Source: RYN-428 sp035551995 (lineage in GTDB: Bacteria; Planctomycetota; Phycisphaerae; Tepidisphaerales; Tepidisphaeraceae). Taken from it: a stretch of DNA of 64,000 nucleotides. Below, in pieces: positions 28,347 through 37,894 of the stretch; position 1 is the stretch's first letter; every line of letters begins with the position of its first letter. The DNA is taken from assembly GCA_035551995.1 (NCBI GenBank), contig DASZME010000035.1, positions 1 to 64,000 of the forward strand, written 5' to 3'. The notes beneath the pieces were generated by a model. That model saw only the letters and a program-made list of their open reading frames with translations. It was not told the DNA's origin and searched no databases. Made by a program: the position numbers and the translations under genes.

Positions 28347-29330
28347 ATGGCCAAGCGCATTCTCGTCACCGGCGGAGCGGGATTCATCGGGTCTCACCTG
28401 TGCGAACGGCTGGTGGCGGATGGCCACTGCGTCGTCGCGCTGGACGATCTCTCCACCGGCTACCTCCGCAACGTCGCCGCCCTGGCCAATCGATCCGACT
28501 TTCAGTTCGTCCGCGGCTCCGTCGAAGATCAGGCGACGGTCAACATCCTCATGAGCCAGTGCGACGCGGTTTTTCATCTGGCTTCGGCGGTCGGGGTGCA
28601 GTTGATCGTCGATGAGCCGGTGCGAACGATCCGCACGACGATCCACGGCACCGAAGTCGTTCTCGAGGCGGCCAATCGTTACGGACGGCCGGCGTTTATC
28701 ACCAGTTCCTCCGAAGTGTACGGAAAAGGCGCGCGAGTTCCATTCAGCGAAGAAGACGACGTCGTGATGGGATCGACCCGGCATAGCCGCTGGTGTTACG
28801 CGTACAGCAAAGGAATCGATGAGTTTCTCGGGCTCGCGTATCACAAGCAATATGGCTTGCCGGTGAGAATCGTGCGGCTGTTCAATACCGTGGGGCCTAG
28901 ACAAGTGGGAATGTATGGAATGGTTTTGCCGCGTTTCGTCGCCGCCGCACTTAGAGGAGAACCGCTCAGCGTCTACGGCGACGGAAAACAAACCCGCTGT
29001 TTCTGTCATGTCGCCGACGTGATCGACGCGATGGTTCGCCTGTTCACCTCGCCGGCGGCGATCGGACAGGTCTTTAACCTCGGAAGCGACGTTGAAATCT
29101 CGATGAATGACCTTGCCGAGCGCGTGATTCGGTTGTCGGACTCAAAGAGCACAAGCAAACACATCACCTATGAGCAAGCGTATGGCCAGAAGTTCGACGA
29201 CATGGCGCGGCGGGCGCCTCAACTGGACAAAATTCGCTCGGTGATTTCGTTTTCGCCGAAGTTTGCGCTGGATGATATTGTGCGCTCGGTGATTGACGAC
29301 AAGCGGAGCGAAACGGAAACGACCAAATGA
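28347..29330 (+). CDS. NAD-dependent epimerase/dehydratase (extended SDR)
   Basis: 327 aa from the ATG at 28347, which directly precedes the Rossmann motif MAKRILVTGGAGFIGSHLCE; the 28 upstream codons are not family-like. It shows ALDDLSTG, DAVFHLASAVGV, ITSSSEVYGKG and the catalytic YAYSKGID (Tyr-x-x-x-Lys), then RLFNTVGPRQ and GDGKQTRCFCHVADV. It most resembles UDP-glucose/GlcNAc 4-epimerases and UDP-glucuronate decarboxylases; the exact reaction cannot be fixed. It likely supplies nucleotide sugars for surface glycans, fitting the glycosyltransferase upstream. Confidence 0.88.
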   Translation: MAKRILVTGGAGFIGSHLCERLVADGHCVVALDDLSTGYLRNVAALANRSDFQFVRGSVEDQATVNILMSQCDAVFHLASAVGVQLIVDEPVRTIRTTIHGTEVVLEAANRYGRPAFITSSSEVYGKGARVPFSEEDDVVMGSTRHSRWCYAYSKGIDEFLGLAYHKQYGLPVRIVRLFNTVGPRQVGMYGMVLPRFVAAALRGEPLSVYGDGKQTRCFCHVADVIDAMVRLFTSPAAIGQVFNLGSDVEISMNDLAERVIRLSDSKSTSKHITYEQAYGQKFDDMARRAPQLDKIRSVISFSPKFALDDIVRSVIDDKRSETETTK

Positions 29331-29402
29331 TGGGTCTACCTGATTATCGCTTCCGCCTTTCGTCGAACGACGATGCGCTCTTCGGAAAACCGGTTGCAAC
29401 CA

Positions 29403-30242
29403 TCAGGTTCCTAAAACCTGGAGCAACTCGCGCAGTTGAGATTGCTGGGGATCGTCGGGGTTGGTTTGCAAATAGCGATCGATCCAGATGCTCGCCGGAC
29501 GGGACAATCCGCACCGCGCCAGAACGAGGCCCAGATCGCGCTGCAAATGGTTCTGGTCGGGCCACAAAAGCATTTCCATCTCGAGGACGGCGGCGACATC
29601 CGAATACCGACCGGCGGCGCCGAATACGTTCAACAGGTTTTGAAGTATCCGCGTCAGCCAATGACGGTTGGAAGCCGGCCGCAGAAGCTCTTCGCTCCAC
29701 TGCATCTCGGCGCCGAACATTTCCTGGAGTCGGCTGTGCGCCTCGTCGGCGGTCAAGACCCGGCCGCCCGCAAACGCATCCACCAACATCGGGGCGCCAT
29801 CGGTTTCGACGCCGATCATGAAATGACCGGGCAGCCCAACGCCCCAGCAACGAATGCCAAGTCGCTCCGCGATCAGCTTGTAAACGAGGCTCAACGTGAT
29901 CGGCAATCCCTTGCGAGTCTTAAGAACCGCCGGCAGATAGCTGTTGGCGGGGGAATAATAATCTTCGGAGTTCCCGACCAGCCCCAACTCGTCGAACAAA
30001 AATTCGTGAAGGTGGGCGAGCAGCGCTTGCGGCTGTGACCCGCGCACTCGCCCCCGAATTCGATCCGCATAATTTTGCAGAATCAAGTCAACCGCAGCCG
30101 GGTCGGCATCGGGCATTTCGTGCATGGCGATCGCTACTGCACCATTCAGCAGCGCGTCGCTGGAACTCATGTTCGCAAGCTGACCGCCAAGGAGATTGTA
30201 AGCGCGAACGGAACAGCAAAGTGGTTGGCTGGCGGGTTTCAT
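29403..30242 (-). CDS. SirB1-family protein (transglutaminase-like fold plus TPR)
   Basis: 279 aa with the start at 30242, where AGGAG lies just upstream. The central region (LHEFLFDELGLVGNSEDYYSP, RKGLPITLSLVYKLIAERLG, WGVGLPGHFMIGVE) matches the SirB1 N-terminal family (PF13369), which has a transglutaminase-like fold whose catalytic residues are mostly lost. The C-terminal ~70 residues look like two TPR-type helical repeats (NVFGAAGRYSDVAAVLEM, LGLVLARCGLSR). The function of the family is unclear. It is convergent with the epimerase gene. Confidence 0.85.
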   Translation of the reverse strand: MKPASQPLCCSVRAYNLLGGQLANMSSSDALLNGAVAIAMHEMPDADPAAVDLILQNYADRIRGRVRGSQPQALLAHLHEFLFDELGLVGNSEDYYSPANSYLPAVLKTRKGLPITLSLVYKLIAERLGIRCWGVGLPGHFMIGVETDGAPMLVDAFAGGRVLTADEAHSRLQEMFGAEMQWSEELLRPASNRHWLTRILQNLLNVFGAAGRYSDVAAVLEMEMLLWPDQNHLQRDLGLVLARCGLSRPASIWIDRYLQTNPDDPQQSQLRELLQVLGT

Positions 30243-30487
30243 CGGTTCTCCTGGCAAACCTTCCCTTATCGGATCAAATTCTTATCGGTCCAAAGACCCT
30301 CTTCTCTTGATTTAGATTTAGCACGTCGCATGCCATAAGAAAGGGAACTCTGCAATCGACCCAATAACAAAAAAGGCGATCAGCGGTCGCTGAAATGGGA
30401 CGGGGGAAACCCGTCTCTTCTTGCGGCGATCGCTCACCACCTTGAGACGCCGCGCATCACGATCGTGGCGGCGCGTAAAATCCACGC

Positions 30488-31822
30488 CTATTCCACCTTC
30501 TTGATCTCGATAGCGCGGAACTCAACCGGATCATTGTGCCCGGCGAAGCCGAACGATCCCGACGTTCGCATCAGGCCCGGATGCTTGCTATTGTGCATGA
30601 ATTCTTTGACGGTGCTCACGTCGGCATCGATCACCGTGTATCCATTCAGCTCAACCTTGATCGTATGGCCCTTAATGGTGGCATGCTCGAAATTCCATTC
30701 GCCCAGCGGGCGGAGATAGCCGGTCTTTGCGGGGACGACGCCGTAGATCGAGCAGCAATATTGGCGCGGATCGAGCTTGTCATAAGAATGCGAAGTGTCG
30801 TCGAGAATCTGCAATTCGCACATGCCGACGTAGGCGGTGTCGCCCGTGCCGGGGTATCGGATGGCCAGGCCGTTGTTGCCGGCGGGCGGGAGTTTGAACT
30901 CGACTTTCACTTCAAAATCGGCGAATTCTTCGATGGTGTGAATCGTGCCGCCTTTTTTCGGTTTGCAGACAATGGCGCCGTCTTTCACTTCATAATTGTC
31001 GATCGGACCGCCCCAGCCGGTGAAGTCTTTGCCGTTGAAGACACTGTTAAACCCTTTTTCCCCGGAAACCTCGCTGAGGACCTTGTTGGCTTCGGCGGAG
31101 GGAATTTCGCGCATGAAGACGTTTCGAAAGCGAATCTCCGAACCGTGCGTTTGAAGTTCGACCGGGCCGGCGGGGCGAATGGGCCGGGTGTGGTCGAAAT
31201 AGTTGTCAAGGATGGCGCCGTCCACCGTCTGCTTGTCGTTAAGCCAAACCCAGACGCGCGACCCGACCATCTTAATGTGAAGGGTGTTCCAGGTTCCCAC
31301 GGGATTGTCGGCCTTCACGAGCGGCCATTTGCCGGGATTGTCCTTATCGTCGTTCCAAAGGGCGCCCGAGCCTCGCTGCGCGCCATTCTTCACTTCATGC
31401 GGGTTCTCCGGATCCCATATTTGAATTTGGGGGACGCTGCGCAGATAGATGCCTGAATCGCCATTGTGACTGACCATCAGCCAATCGACCCACATTTCCA
31501 TATCGCCGTAATCTTTTTCGGTGGCGAGATAGACGCCGTGCCCGTCGGAGACGATTTCGCCCTTGGCGGTATCGACGCTCCAATGCTTGGCGAGGTCCGC
31601 CGCCCATTGTTCCTGTTTAGCTTTGTGTTCTTCGGGCGTAAGCTTCGCTTCGTCGTACGGACTATATGTCCCTTGGCGCCCGTGCCAACCTGTCAGAGTC
31701 TTGCCGTCAAAAAGGCTGGTGAACCCTTCGGGCGGTTGATTGGCAGGACGATCGGCCGCGAAGGCGGTTCCCGCGACAGTGAGCAAGAGCGACGCGATAA
31801 GAGCCAGGCGTGTTGAACGCAT
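30488..31822 (-). CDS. Secreted DUF1080 (3-keto-disaccharide hydrolase) protein, two domains
   Basis: The start at 31822 is fixed by GGAGG four bases upstream and gives 444 aa with a clear signal peptide ending TAFA. Two DUF1080 jelly-roll domains follow. The first (~30-220) has GFTSLFDGKTLTGWHG, GDSGIYLRS and NTLHIKMVG. The second (~250-444) has GFNSVFNGKDFTGWGG, NNGLAIRYPG and CELQILDD. DUF1080 proteins are abundant in Planctomycetes and include 3-keto-disaccharide and 3-keto-glycoside hydrolases. It is probably periplasmic or extracellular, and is divergent from the SGNH hydrolase gene. Confidence 0.9.
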   Translation of the reverse strand: MRSTRLALIASLLLTVAGTAFAADRPANQPPEGFTSLFDGKTLTGWHGRQGTYSPYDEAKLTPEEHKAKQEQWAADLAKHWSVDTAKGEIVSDGHGVYLATEKDYGDMEMWVDWLMVSHNGDSGIYLRSVPQIQIWDPENPHEVKNGAQRGSGALWNDDKDNPGKWPLVKADNPVGTWNTLHIKMVGSRVWVWLNDKQTVDGAILDNYFDHTRPIRPAGPVELQTHGSEIRFRNVFMREIPSAEANKVLSEVSGEKGFNSVFNGKDFTGWGGPIDNYEVKDGAIVCKPKKGGTIHTIEEFADFEVKVEFKLPPAGNNGLAIRYPGTGDTAYVGMCELQILDDTSHSYDKLDPRQYCCSIYGVVPAKTGYLRPLGEWNFEHATIKGHTIKVELNGYTVIDADVSTVKEFMHNSKHPGLMRTSGSFGFAGHNDPVEFRAIEIKKVE

Positions 31823-32077
31823 GAATCCTCCAAAGATGTTTTCCCGGAATTGAGAATTGTTTAACGTATGGAATTGTACCGAACGGACTCTTCGTTGTTT
31901 AGCCGGGCCTTTTGCGGCGGGTTCGATTCCCACTGTGATTCGTGCGGCGAAGATTGGCGTGCAGCGTCGCTGCGCAAGCGGGACCGCTGAACATTCTGCA
32001 TCCGATCGGACGCCACCACAAACGTGAAAAGCCGCCGGGGGTATCATGGGTAACAGCCTTCGAAGGATCACAATCGC

Positions 32078-33328
32078 ATGCACACCATCCAACCGCCGGC
32101 ATCCGCCCGCCGATATTCTATCTTTGCTTTGACTCGACGCGCCGGCTTCGCCTTAACGCTGGCCTTCCTGTTGATATGCGTCAACGCATCTTCCGCTGAA
32201 AATCCGCCGTCAAATGAGCCAAACGTGCAGTTTCGCGGCAGCCTCGATAATTGCCGGATCAGATTCGAAAAGGAAAAAAGAGGAACCGTGGCCTTCATCG
32301 GCGGATCGATCACCGAGATGAACGGCTATCGCCCCATGGTCTGCGATCTGCTCAAACGCCGATTTCCGACCACCGACTTCAAGTTCATCGACGCCGGCGT
32401 CTCGTCAACCTGCTCGACGACCGGCGCCTTTCGGCTCGAATCGGACGTGTTGAGCAAAGGCCCGATCGATCTATTTTTTATTGAGTTCGCCGTCAACGAC
32501 GATCAGGACGCCGGCCACACACGAGCCGAATGCATCCGCGGCATGGAAGGCATCATCCGCCATGCCCGACGCGGGAATCCGAACATGGATATCGTCGTCA
32601 CCTACTTCGTCAACGAAGGGATGCTGGCGACGTTTAAGTCCGGCAAAACGCCGTTGACGGTTGAAGCGCATGAAGTGGTCGCGAAACATTACGATATATC
32701 AACGATCAATCTCGCCAGAGAAATTTCGCAGGAGCTTGAATCGAAGAAACTCACCTGGAAGCAATACGGCGGCGTGCATCCCGCCCCGTTCGGCAACGCG
32801 ATCTGCTCGCACATGATCGATAAACTCTTAAGTCAAGCCTGGTTATCCCCCCTCGGCGCCGAAGCCAAAATAACGCCGCTCGCGATGCCGGCCGAACCCC
32901 TTGACCCGTTGAACTATGAGCGCGGCCGTTTTATCGACCCCGCCGACGCGAAGATCACCGATGGCTGGACAATTGGCGTCCCCGATTGGAAAAAACTGCC
33001 CGGCGGGAAGCGCGAGCGCTTCACGTCAATTCCGATGTTGACCGCGACCGAGCTCGGCGCGGAACTGACGCTGAAATTCGACGGCACTGCGATCGGCGCC
33101 TACGTCGTCGCCGGGCCGGACGCGGGAATAGTCGAGGGAAGCATTGACGGCATGGCGTTTGAGCCGGTCGATTTATTTCATCGTTTCAGCAGGGGATTGC
33201 ACTATCCGCGGACCGTGATGTTCGCCGCCGATTTGAAGAAGGGGGAGCATACGCTGACATTGCGAATGTCGAAGGAAACCAGGAGCGCGGGGCATGCGGC
33301 ACGGATCATGGATTTCGTGGCGAATTGA
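32078..33328 (+). CDS. Secreted SGNH/GDSL-type hydrolase
   Basis: 416 aa with a signal segment (GFALTLAFLLICVNASSA). Block I is AFIGGSITEMNGYRP with Ser77 as the nucleophile; block III is FIEFAVNDDQD; block V is KQYGGVHPAPFG. The usual Asp three residues before the block V His is Gly here, so either the family uses another acid or activity is reduced. The C-terminal ~150 residues form a beta-rich accessory domain (GTAIGAYVVAGPDAG). Such planctomycete proteins are probably carbohydrate esterases acting on acetylated glycans. Confidence 0.8.
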   Translation: MHTIQPPASARRYSIFALTRRAGFALTLAFLLICVNASSAENPPSNEPNVQFRGSLDNCRIRFEKEKRGTVAFIGGSITEMNGYRPMVCDLLKRRFPTTDFKFIDAGVSSTCSTTGAFRLESDVLSKGPIDLFFIEFAVNDDQDAGHTRAECIRGMEGIIRHARRGNPNMDIVVTYFVNEGMLATFKSGKTPLTVEAHEVVAKHYDISTINLAREISQELESKKLTWKQYGGVHPAPFGNAICSHMIDKLLSQAWLSPLGAEAKITPLAMPAEPLDPLNYERGRFIDPADAKITDGWTIGVPDWKKLPGGKRERFTSIPMLTATELGAELTLKFDGTAIGAYVVAGPDAGIVEGSIDGMAFEPVDLFHRFSRGLHYPRTVMFAADLKKGEHTLTLRMSKETRSAGHAARIMDFVAN

Positions 33329-33368
33329 GGTGCGGATTCAAAATAAATTCCCGTCGCGTAACGTGATG

Positions 33369-33460
33369 TTTATAGCGGCCCCGCTTGCGGGGCGATTTGT
33401 TACGGTGGGGAATAGACATCCCGGCGAGCAAACCGCCCCGCAAGCGGGGCCGCTAAACAA
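33369..33460. repeat. Inverted pair of GC-rich hairpin repeats, copies 2 and 3
   Basis: The left copy (33369-33402) reads TTTATAGCGGCCCCGCTTGC and onward; the right copy (33429-33460) is its inverse, CGCCCCGCAAGCGGGG-CCGCTAAAC. Each has its own 7-bp stem (GCCCCGC/GCGGGGC), and the two copies can also pair with each other across ~26 bases. They lie between the SGNH hydrolase and kdsB genes and could act as a transcript end or a processing site. Confidence 0.75.
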
Positions 33461-33511
33461 TCGCGCATGATGTTTGAACGGTAAAATTTGACACTTCTTC
33501 ATCATCCCCTT

Positions 33512-34300
33512 ATGTTCGCTCTACAGTTTGAAGTTGACCCGAATGTCCGCTCAGAAGGATCGACTTTGGCTGCGACCGTCGTTATTCCCGCCCGCTTCGG
33601 GTCCACCCGATTCCCGGCCAAGATTGTCGCGTCAGAAACCGGCATGCCGCTCGTCCAACATGTGGTCGAGCAGGTGCGGCGTTGCGCCAGGGTTCGACAA
33701 GTGATCGTCGCGACCGACGACACGCGAATCGTCGAGTCGCTGCGCCCGTTCAAGACGCGCTGCGTAATGACATCGGCCGCTCATCAGAGCGGTACGGACC
33801 GGATCGCCGAGGTGGCGGCGGGCATCGACGATGAAATTCTCGTCAACGTGCAGGGAGACGAGCCGGAAATTGAGCCGGATGTGGTCGATGCTTTAATCGA
33901 ACGGCTGGAGCGACGAAAAGAAATGATGGCCACCGCGGCCACGCCGTTTCCAGCCGAGGCCGATCCAAGGGACCCGAATCTTGTCAAAGTGGTGATCGGA
34001 CTGAACGGACAGGCGATTTACTTTTCCAGATCGCCGATTCCTTTTCAACGCGACGCGGCGGCGGAACGACTGCAGCCCTATTATTTACATCTGGGGATTT
34101 ACGCCTATCGACGTGAATTTCTGCTGGATTTCGCCTCGTGGACCCCAACGCCGCTCGAACAAACGGAAAAGCTCGAACAGCTTCGGGTATTGGAACATGG
34201 CTGGCCGATGTATGTCCTGAAGGTCAGCCGGGCGACGCACGGAATCGATACGGCCGAGCAGTACGCGGATTTCGTAATGCGATGGCGGAGCGCGAAATAA
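33512..34300 (+). CDS. kdsB: 3-deoxy-manno-octulosonate cytidylyltransferase
   Basis: 262 aa with the start at the ATG 33512; an in-frame TTG at 33488 is less likely. The family motif VVIPARFGSTRFPAK is at the N-terminus, followed by VATDD, HQSGTDRIAEV, VNVQGDEPEIEP (metal-binding Asp), YFSRSPIPF, HLGIYAYRREFL and TPLEQTEKLEQLRVLE. The enzyme activates KDO with CTP to form CMP-KDO for LPS core assembly in the cytoplasm. It directly precedes pyrG, the CTP synthase gene that makes its nucleotide substrate. The pair implies an LPS-containing outer membrane. Confidence 0.95.
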   Translation: MFALQFEVDPNVRSEGSTLAATVVIPARFGSTRFPAKIVASETGMPLVQHVVEQVRRCARVRQVIVATDDTRIVESLRPFKTRCVMTSAAHQSGTDRIAEVAAGIDDEILVNVQGDEPEIEPDVVDALIERLERRKEMMATAATPFPAEADPRDPNLVKVVIGLNGQAIYFSRSPIPFQRDAAAERLQPYYLHLGIYAYRREFLLDFASWTPTPLEQTEKLEQLRVLEHGWPMYVLKVSRATHGIDTAEQYADFVMRWRSAK

Positions 34301-34325
34301 ATAGTCCTCGGATTCGCGACGATAT

Positions 34326-34358
34326 GTTTAGCGGCCCCGCTTGCGGGGCGTTTTGTTT
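34326..34358 (+). repeat. GC-rich hairpin repeat, copy 4
   Basis: TTTAGCGGCCCCGCTTGCGG and onward, the same unit as at 33369-33402, with a GCCCCGC/GCGGGGC stem followed by TTTTG on the plus strand. It lies between kdsB and pyrG, just ahead of the pyrG start, where it would form a hairpin in a kdsB-pyrG transcript. Confidence 0.7.
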
Positions 34359-34372
34359 CGGCGGTGACCAAC

Positions 34373-36136
34373 ATGACTAACATGAGCAACCAGGAACTTC
34401 TCGCCAAGATCGGCAATCAAACCGAAGAGACCGAATTCTACACGCCGATGCCCGAAGGCTATCAACGCGGCCACCACAAGTATGTCATCGTGGTCGGCAC
34501 CGTCATGAGCGGCCTTGGCAAAGGGATCTTCGCCTCGTCGCTCGCCAAGCTCCTGCAAGACAAAGGTCTCAAGGTCGCCCCCATCAAGATGGAAGGCTAC
34601 TACAACATCGATTCCGGCACCCTCAATCCCTACCGCCACGGCGAAGTTTTTGTCCTCGACGACGGCATCGAAACCGACATGGACCTCGGCACCTACGAGC
34701 GCCTGCTCGGCCAGGATTTATCCCGAAACAATTTCACCACCAATGGCCAGATCATGTCGGCCGTCCTGAAAAAAGAACGCGAAGGGGGATACCTCGGCCG
34801 TGATGTTCAAGCCATCCCGCATGTCACCGGCGAAATCAAGCTTCGCCTCCGCGAATTGGCCGCCCGCACGAAAGCCGACGTGGTTTTCGTCGAAGTCGGC
34901 GGCACCGTCGGCGACTATGAAAATTCCCATTATCTCGAAGCGTGTAGACAACTCGCCTTTGAAGAAGGCGAGCACGCCGTCGTTTTCGTCGCTCTCACTT
35001 ACGTCCTTGAGCCCAACGCCCTCGGAGAACAAAAATCAAAGGCCGCCCAGCTTGGAATCAAACGGCTGATGGAGGTCGGCATTATGCCGCACATCATCGC
35101 CTGCCGGGCCGGAAATCCCGTCAAGGACAAAGTCCGCGAGAAAATCTCCATGTACACCAACGTCCCCATGCGGCGGGTCGTTTCCATGCACGACGTCGAT
35201 TCCATCTACCTCATCCCCGACGCCCTGCGAAACCAAAACATGGACCGCGAAGTCCTCACCCTTCTCGATCTTCACGAACGCGTGAACCAGCAAGCCGAGG
35301 ACGAAGCCCGCACCAAATGGCACTGGTTCGTCGATCAAATCGGAAAAGCCGAAAAGGAAGTGACGATCGCCGTCACCGGCAAATACACCGCCTTGCGCGA
35401 CGCCTACGCCAGCATCATCAAGGCGTCCGAACATTGCGGCGTGCATCTGGGCTGCAACGTCAATCTCCGCTGGCTTGATACCACGCTGATCGACACCGAT
35501 TCGGTCGATCGACGCCTGGAGGACTGCCACGGCATCATCGTCCCCGGCGGGTTTGGCGCCCGCGGCACCGAAGGCAAAATCGAATGCATCCGCTGGGCTC
35601 GCGAAAATAAAATACCCTTCCTCGGCCTATGCCTCGGCTTCCAGATGGCCGTCATCGAATACGCCCGCAACGTCTGCGGCATCGCCGACGCCAACAGTTC
35701 CGAATTTGACCCTCGATGTAAATCCCCCGTCATCGACATCCTTCCCGAACAAAAGAAAATCGAAGGACTCGGCGGCAACATGCGCCTCGGCGGCAAGGAC
35801 ATCGACCTCAAACGCGGCAGCCTCGTCTCCCGCCTCTACAACAACGCCACCCGAATGCGACTGCGTTTCCGCCACCGCTACGAAGTCGACCCGAAATACA
35901 TCGCCACCCTCGAACAGCACGGCCTGGTCTTCAGCGGCAAAGCCCCGAATTTCCCGATCATGCAGGTTCTCGAACTCCCCCAGGATGTACACCCCTACTT
36001 CCTCGGCACCCAGGCGCATCCCGAACTGACAAGCCGGCCGCTGAACCCGGCGCCGATGTTCATGGGCTTCATCAAGGCGGCGATGGAAGTCGCCGAGCAG
36101 AAGAAAGCGATGGAGAAACAAGTGACGGTGGTATAG
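34373..36136 (+). CDS. pyrG: CTP synthase
   Basis: 587 aa. The N-terminal synthetase domain has VVGTVMSGLGKGIFASS (P-loop), KMEGYYNIDSGTLNPYRHGE, DDGIETDMDLGTYERL and NNFTTNGQI. The C-terminal glutamine amidotransferase has VPGGFGARG, the nucleophile Cys in FLGLCLGFQ, and AHPELTSRP. It makes CTP from UTP, ATP and glutamine. Compared with the usual KxDPYxNVDPGTM signature the segment is KMEGYYNIDSGTL, so this is a divergent subtype, but the catalytic Asp and Cys-His-Glu residues are kept. Starts at 34364 (GTG), 34373 and 34382 are all possible; none has a strong ribosome binding site. Confidence 0.93.
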   Translation: MTNMSNQELLAKIGNQTEETEFYTPMPEGYQRGHHKYVIVVGTVMSGLGKGIFASSLAKLLQDKGLKVAPIKMEGYYNIDSGTLNPYRHGEVFVLDDGIETDMDLGTYERLLGQDLSRNNFTTNGQIMSAVLKKEREGGYLGRDVQAIPHVTGEIKLRLRELAARTKADVVFVEVGGTVGDYENSHYLEACRQLAFEEGEHAVVFVALTYVLEPNALGEQKSKAAQLGIKRLMEVGIMPHIIACRAGNPVKDKVREKISMYTNVPMRRVVSMHDVDSIYLIPDALRNQNMDREVLTLLDLHERVNQQAEDEARTKWHWFVDQIGKAEKEVTIAVTGKYTALRDAYASIIKASEHCGVHLGCNVNLRWLDTTLIDTDSVDRRLEDCHGIIVPGGFGARGTEGKIECIRWARENKIPFLGLCLGFQMAVIEYARNVCGIADANSSEFDPRCKSPVIDILPEQKKIEGLGGNMRLGGKDIDLKRGSLVSRLYNNATRMRLRFRHRYEVDPKYIATLEQHGLVFSGKAPNFPIMQVLELPQDVHPYFLGTQAHPELTSRPLNPAPMFMGFIKAAMEVAEQKKAMEKQVTVV

Positions 36137-36171
36137 CGGGACGGAAAATCAAGACGATCTCAAGCCAGACC

Positions 36172-37722
36172 TCACACTCCCGCGTGTTGCGTCACGATTT
36201 TTTCCCGGTAAGTGATACTGCGAAGGCGATTGATCGCGGCTAAGTATCCGAGCGCGCTCGCTTCGAGAATGTCCGTGCTCAACCCGCGCCCGCGAACCTT
36301 GCGGCCGCTGTGCTCCAACTCGATCTGCACCTCGCCCTGCGCCTCTTTCCCTTTCGTTACCGCACGAATTCGATAATCGAGCACCGAGCATTGGATGCCG
36401 GTGAGACGTTGAATGGCGGAGTAGATCGCGTCGACCGGACCATCGCCCACCGAGGCGTCGGTCCGCACTTCGCCGTTGCTTTCGCGCAGCTTGACGGCGG
36501 CCGTCGCGATCGTGTTCGAGCCGCTGGTCACTTGTAAGCCGACCAGTTCCCACACGACGTGGTCCGTCTCCAACTGCTCATCGACCAGCGCTTCGATGTC
36601 TTCGTCGAATACTTCCTTCTTTTTGTCGGCCAGCGCTTTGAACTTCCCGAACGCGGCTTCCAGTTGCTCATCGTTCAGTTTGTACCCCAAACCTGTAACC
36701 CGATCGCGAAACGCATGTCGGCCGCTGTGCTTTCCGAGCACCAGCGTGTTCTTGGGGATTCCCACGGTGGCCGGATCCATGATCTCGTAGGTCTCGCGAT
36801 ATTTCAGCACGCCGTCCTGGTGAATCCCCGCTTCGTGGGCGAAGGCGTTTTCGCCGACGATCGCTTTATTGCGCTGAACGGCCAGGCCGGTGAGCGTGCT
36901 GACCATTCGGCTGGCGGAATAAATCTTCGTTGCCTCGATGCGAGTGCCGATCTTGTAATAGTCATTGCGCGTGCGCAGGGCCATCACGATTTCTTCCAGG
37001 GCGGCGTTTCCCGCGCGTTCGCCGATGCCGTTGATGGTGCATTCGACCTGCCTGGCGCCGTTCTCCACCGCCGCCAGCGAATTGGCGACCGCCAATCCCA
37101 AGTCATCATGGCAATGGGCGGAAAGAACGATGTTCTTCTCGCGAATCATCGGCAACTTCCGCAGCAGATGGACGAAAATCTCCCCATACGTTTTGGGCGT
37201 CGCATAGCCGACCGTATCCGGCAGATTGATCGTCGTGGCGCCGGCTTCGATGGCCGCCTGCACGATTTCTTCGAGAAATTCCAACTCGGTTCGGCTGGCG
37301 TCTTCCGGCGAGAACTCCACGTCCGGCGTGTACTCTTTCGCCTGCCTGATCGATTCGACGCTGATGCGGATGATGTCTTCCTTTCCCTTCTTGAGTTTAT
37401 GATCGCGATGGATCTTGGACGTGGCGCAAAAGACATGAATCCGAGGCTTGGCCGCATGCTTCACCGCTTCGCCCGCCCGCTCGATATCCTTTGGCGTGCA
37501 GCGCGATAATCCACAGACGACGCTCTTTGTCATTTCCGCGGCGATCGCGCTGACCGATTCAAAATCCCCCGGCGAACTGATCGGAAACCCCGCCTCGATG
37601 ATATCGACGCCCATCGCTTCGAGGTGGCGCGCGATTTCCAGTTTCTCCGGCAGCGTGAGGGTGGCGCCGGGAGATTGTTCGCCATCGCGCAGGGTCGTAT
37701 CAAAAATTCGCACGGTTTCCAT
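36172..37722 (-). CDS. leuA: 2-isopropylmalate synthase
   Basis: 516 aa with the start at 37722, preceded by GAGGAG. It catalyses the first step of leucine synthesis, condensing acetyl-CoA with 2-ketoisovalerate. The HMGL-like barrel shows [19 protein letters not shown] (metal Asp and catalytic Arg), [14 protein letters not shown] (metal-binding HxH), [14 protein letters not shown] and KHSGRHAF. The C-terminal LeuA regulatory domain (from ~390, with GDGPVDAIY) carries leucine feedback control. The mRNA leader contains a full attenuator, annotated separately. It is convergent with pyrG, with 35 bases between stops. Confidence 0.97.
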   Translation of the reverse strand: METVRIFDTTLRDGEQSPGATLTLPEKLEIARHLEAMGVDIIEAGFPISSPGDFESVSAIAAEMTKSVVCGLSRCTPKDIERAGEAVKHAAKPRIHVFCATSKIHRDHKLKKGKEDIIRISVESIRQAKEYTPDVEFSPEDASRTELEFLEEIVQAAIEAGATTINLPDTVGYATPKTYGEIFVHLLRKLPMIREKNIVLSAHCHDDLGLAVANSLAAVENGARQVECTINGIGERAGNAALEEIVMALRTRNDYYKIGTRIEATKIYSASRMVSTLTGLAVQRNKAIVGENAFAHEAGIHQDGVLKYRETYEIMDPATVGIPKNTLVLGKHSGRHAFRDRVTGLGYKLNDEQLEAAFGKFKALADKKKEVFDEDIEALVDEQLETDHVVWELVGLQVTSGSNTIATAAVKLRESNGEVRTDASVGDGPVDAIYSAIQRLTGIQCSVLDYRIRAVTKGKEAQGEVQIELEHSGRKVRGRGLSTDILEASALGYLAAINRLRSITYREKIVTQHAGV

Positions 37723-37746
37723 CTTGGTCTCCTCGGTCGTTCCATA

Positions 37747-37781
37747 AAACAAAAAACCCCACGATCAGAAGATCGTAGGGC
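37747..37781 (-). terminator. leuA attenuator: intrinsic terminator in the leader
   Basis: On the minus strand CCCTACGATC - TTCT - GATCGTGGGG forms a 10-bp stem with one T-G pair, followed by TTTTTTG. It lies 25 bases before the leuA ATG, so it must be a regulated terminator. Its 5' arm (CTACGATC) is exactly complementary to GATCGTAG at the end of the leader peptide gene, giving an 8-bp antiterminator that excludes the terminator. Confidence 0.88.
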
Positions 37782-37810
37782 GGTTATTCGTTGCAAAAGT
37801 CCAGTGCCGC

Positions 37811-37888
37811 TACGATCGCGCGTAATCAATGCTAAGGCCCGCAAGGGCCAGAGAAAGTCGCGAGCATCGGACGGCATTCAAACGCATG
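37811..37888 (-). CDS. leuL: leuA leader peptide (25 aa, Leu-rich)
   Basis: An ORF of 25 codons starting at the ATG 37888 and ending TAG at 37811-37813. The middle reads SRLSLALAGLSI, with four Leu codons (CTT, CTG, CTT, CTT) in eight positions. The stop codon lies inside the segment that pairs with the terminator's 5' arm. A ribosome stalled at Leu codons would leave that segment free (antitermination); one reaching the stop would cover it (termination). A GGCCC/GGGCC hairpin also lies within the Leu codons. No Shine-Dalgarno is seen and the predicted transcription start coincides with the ATG, so translation is probably leaderless. Confidence 0.75.
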
Positions 37889-37894
37889 ACTGGA

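Noticed and set aside
31913..31940. Isolated tRNA T-arm-like sequence (GGGTTCGATTCCCACT)
   Set aside because: No matching D arm, anticodon arm or acceptor pairing was found around it.
37530..37877. 115-codon ORF overlapping the leuA leader and start
   Set aside because: It runs through the terminator hairpin in another frame; the 25-codon ORF that stops before the terminator fits attenuation better.
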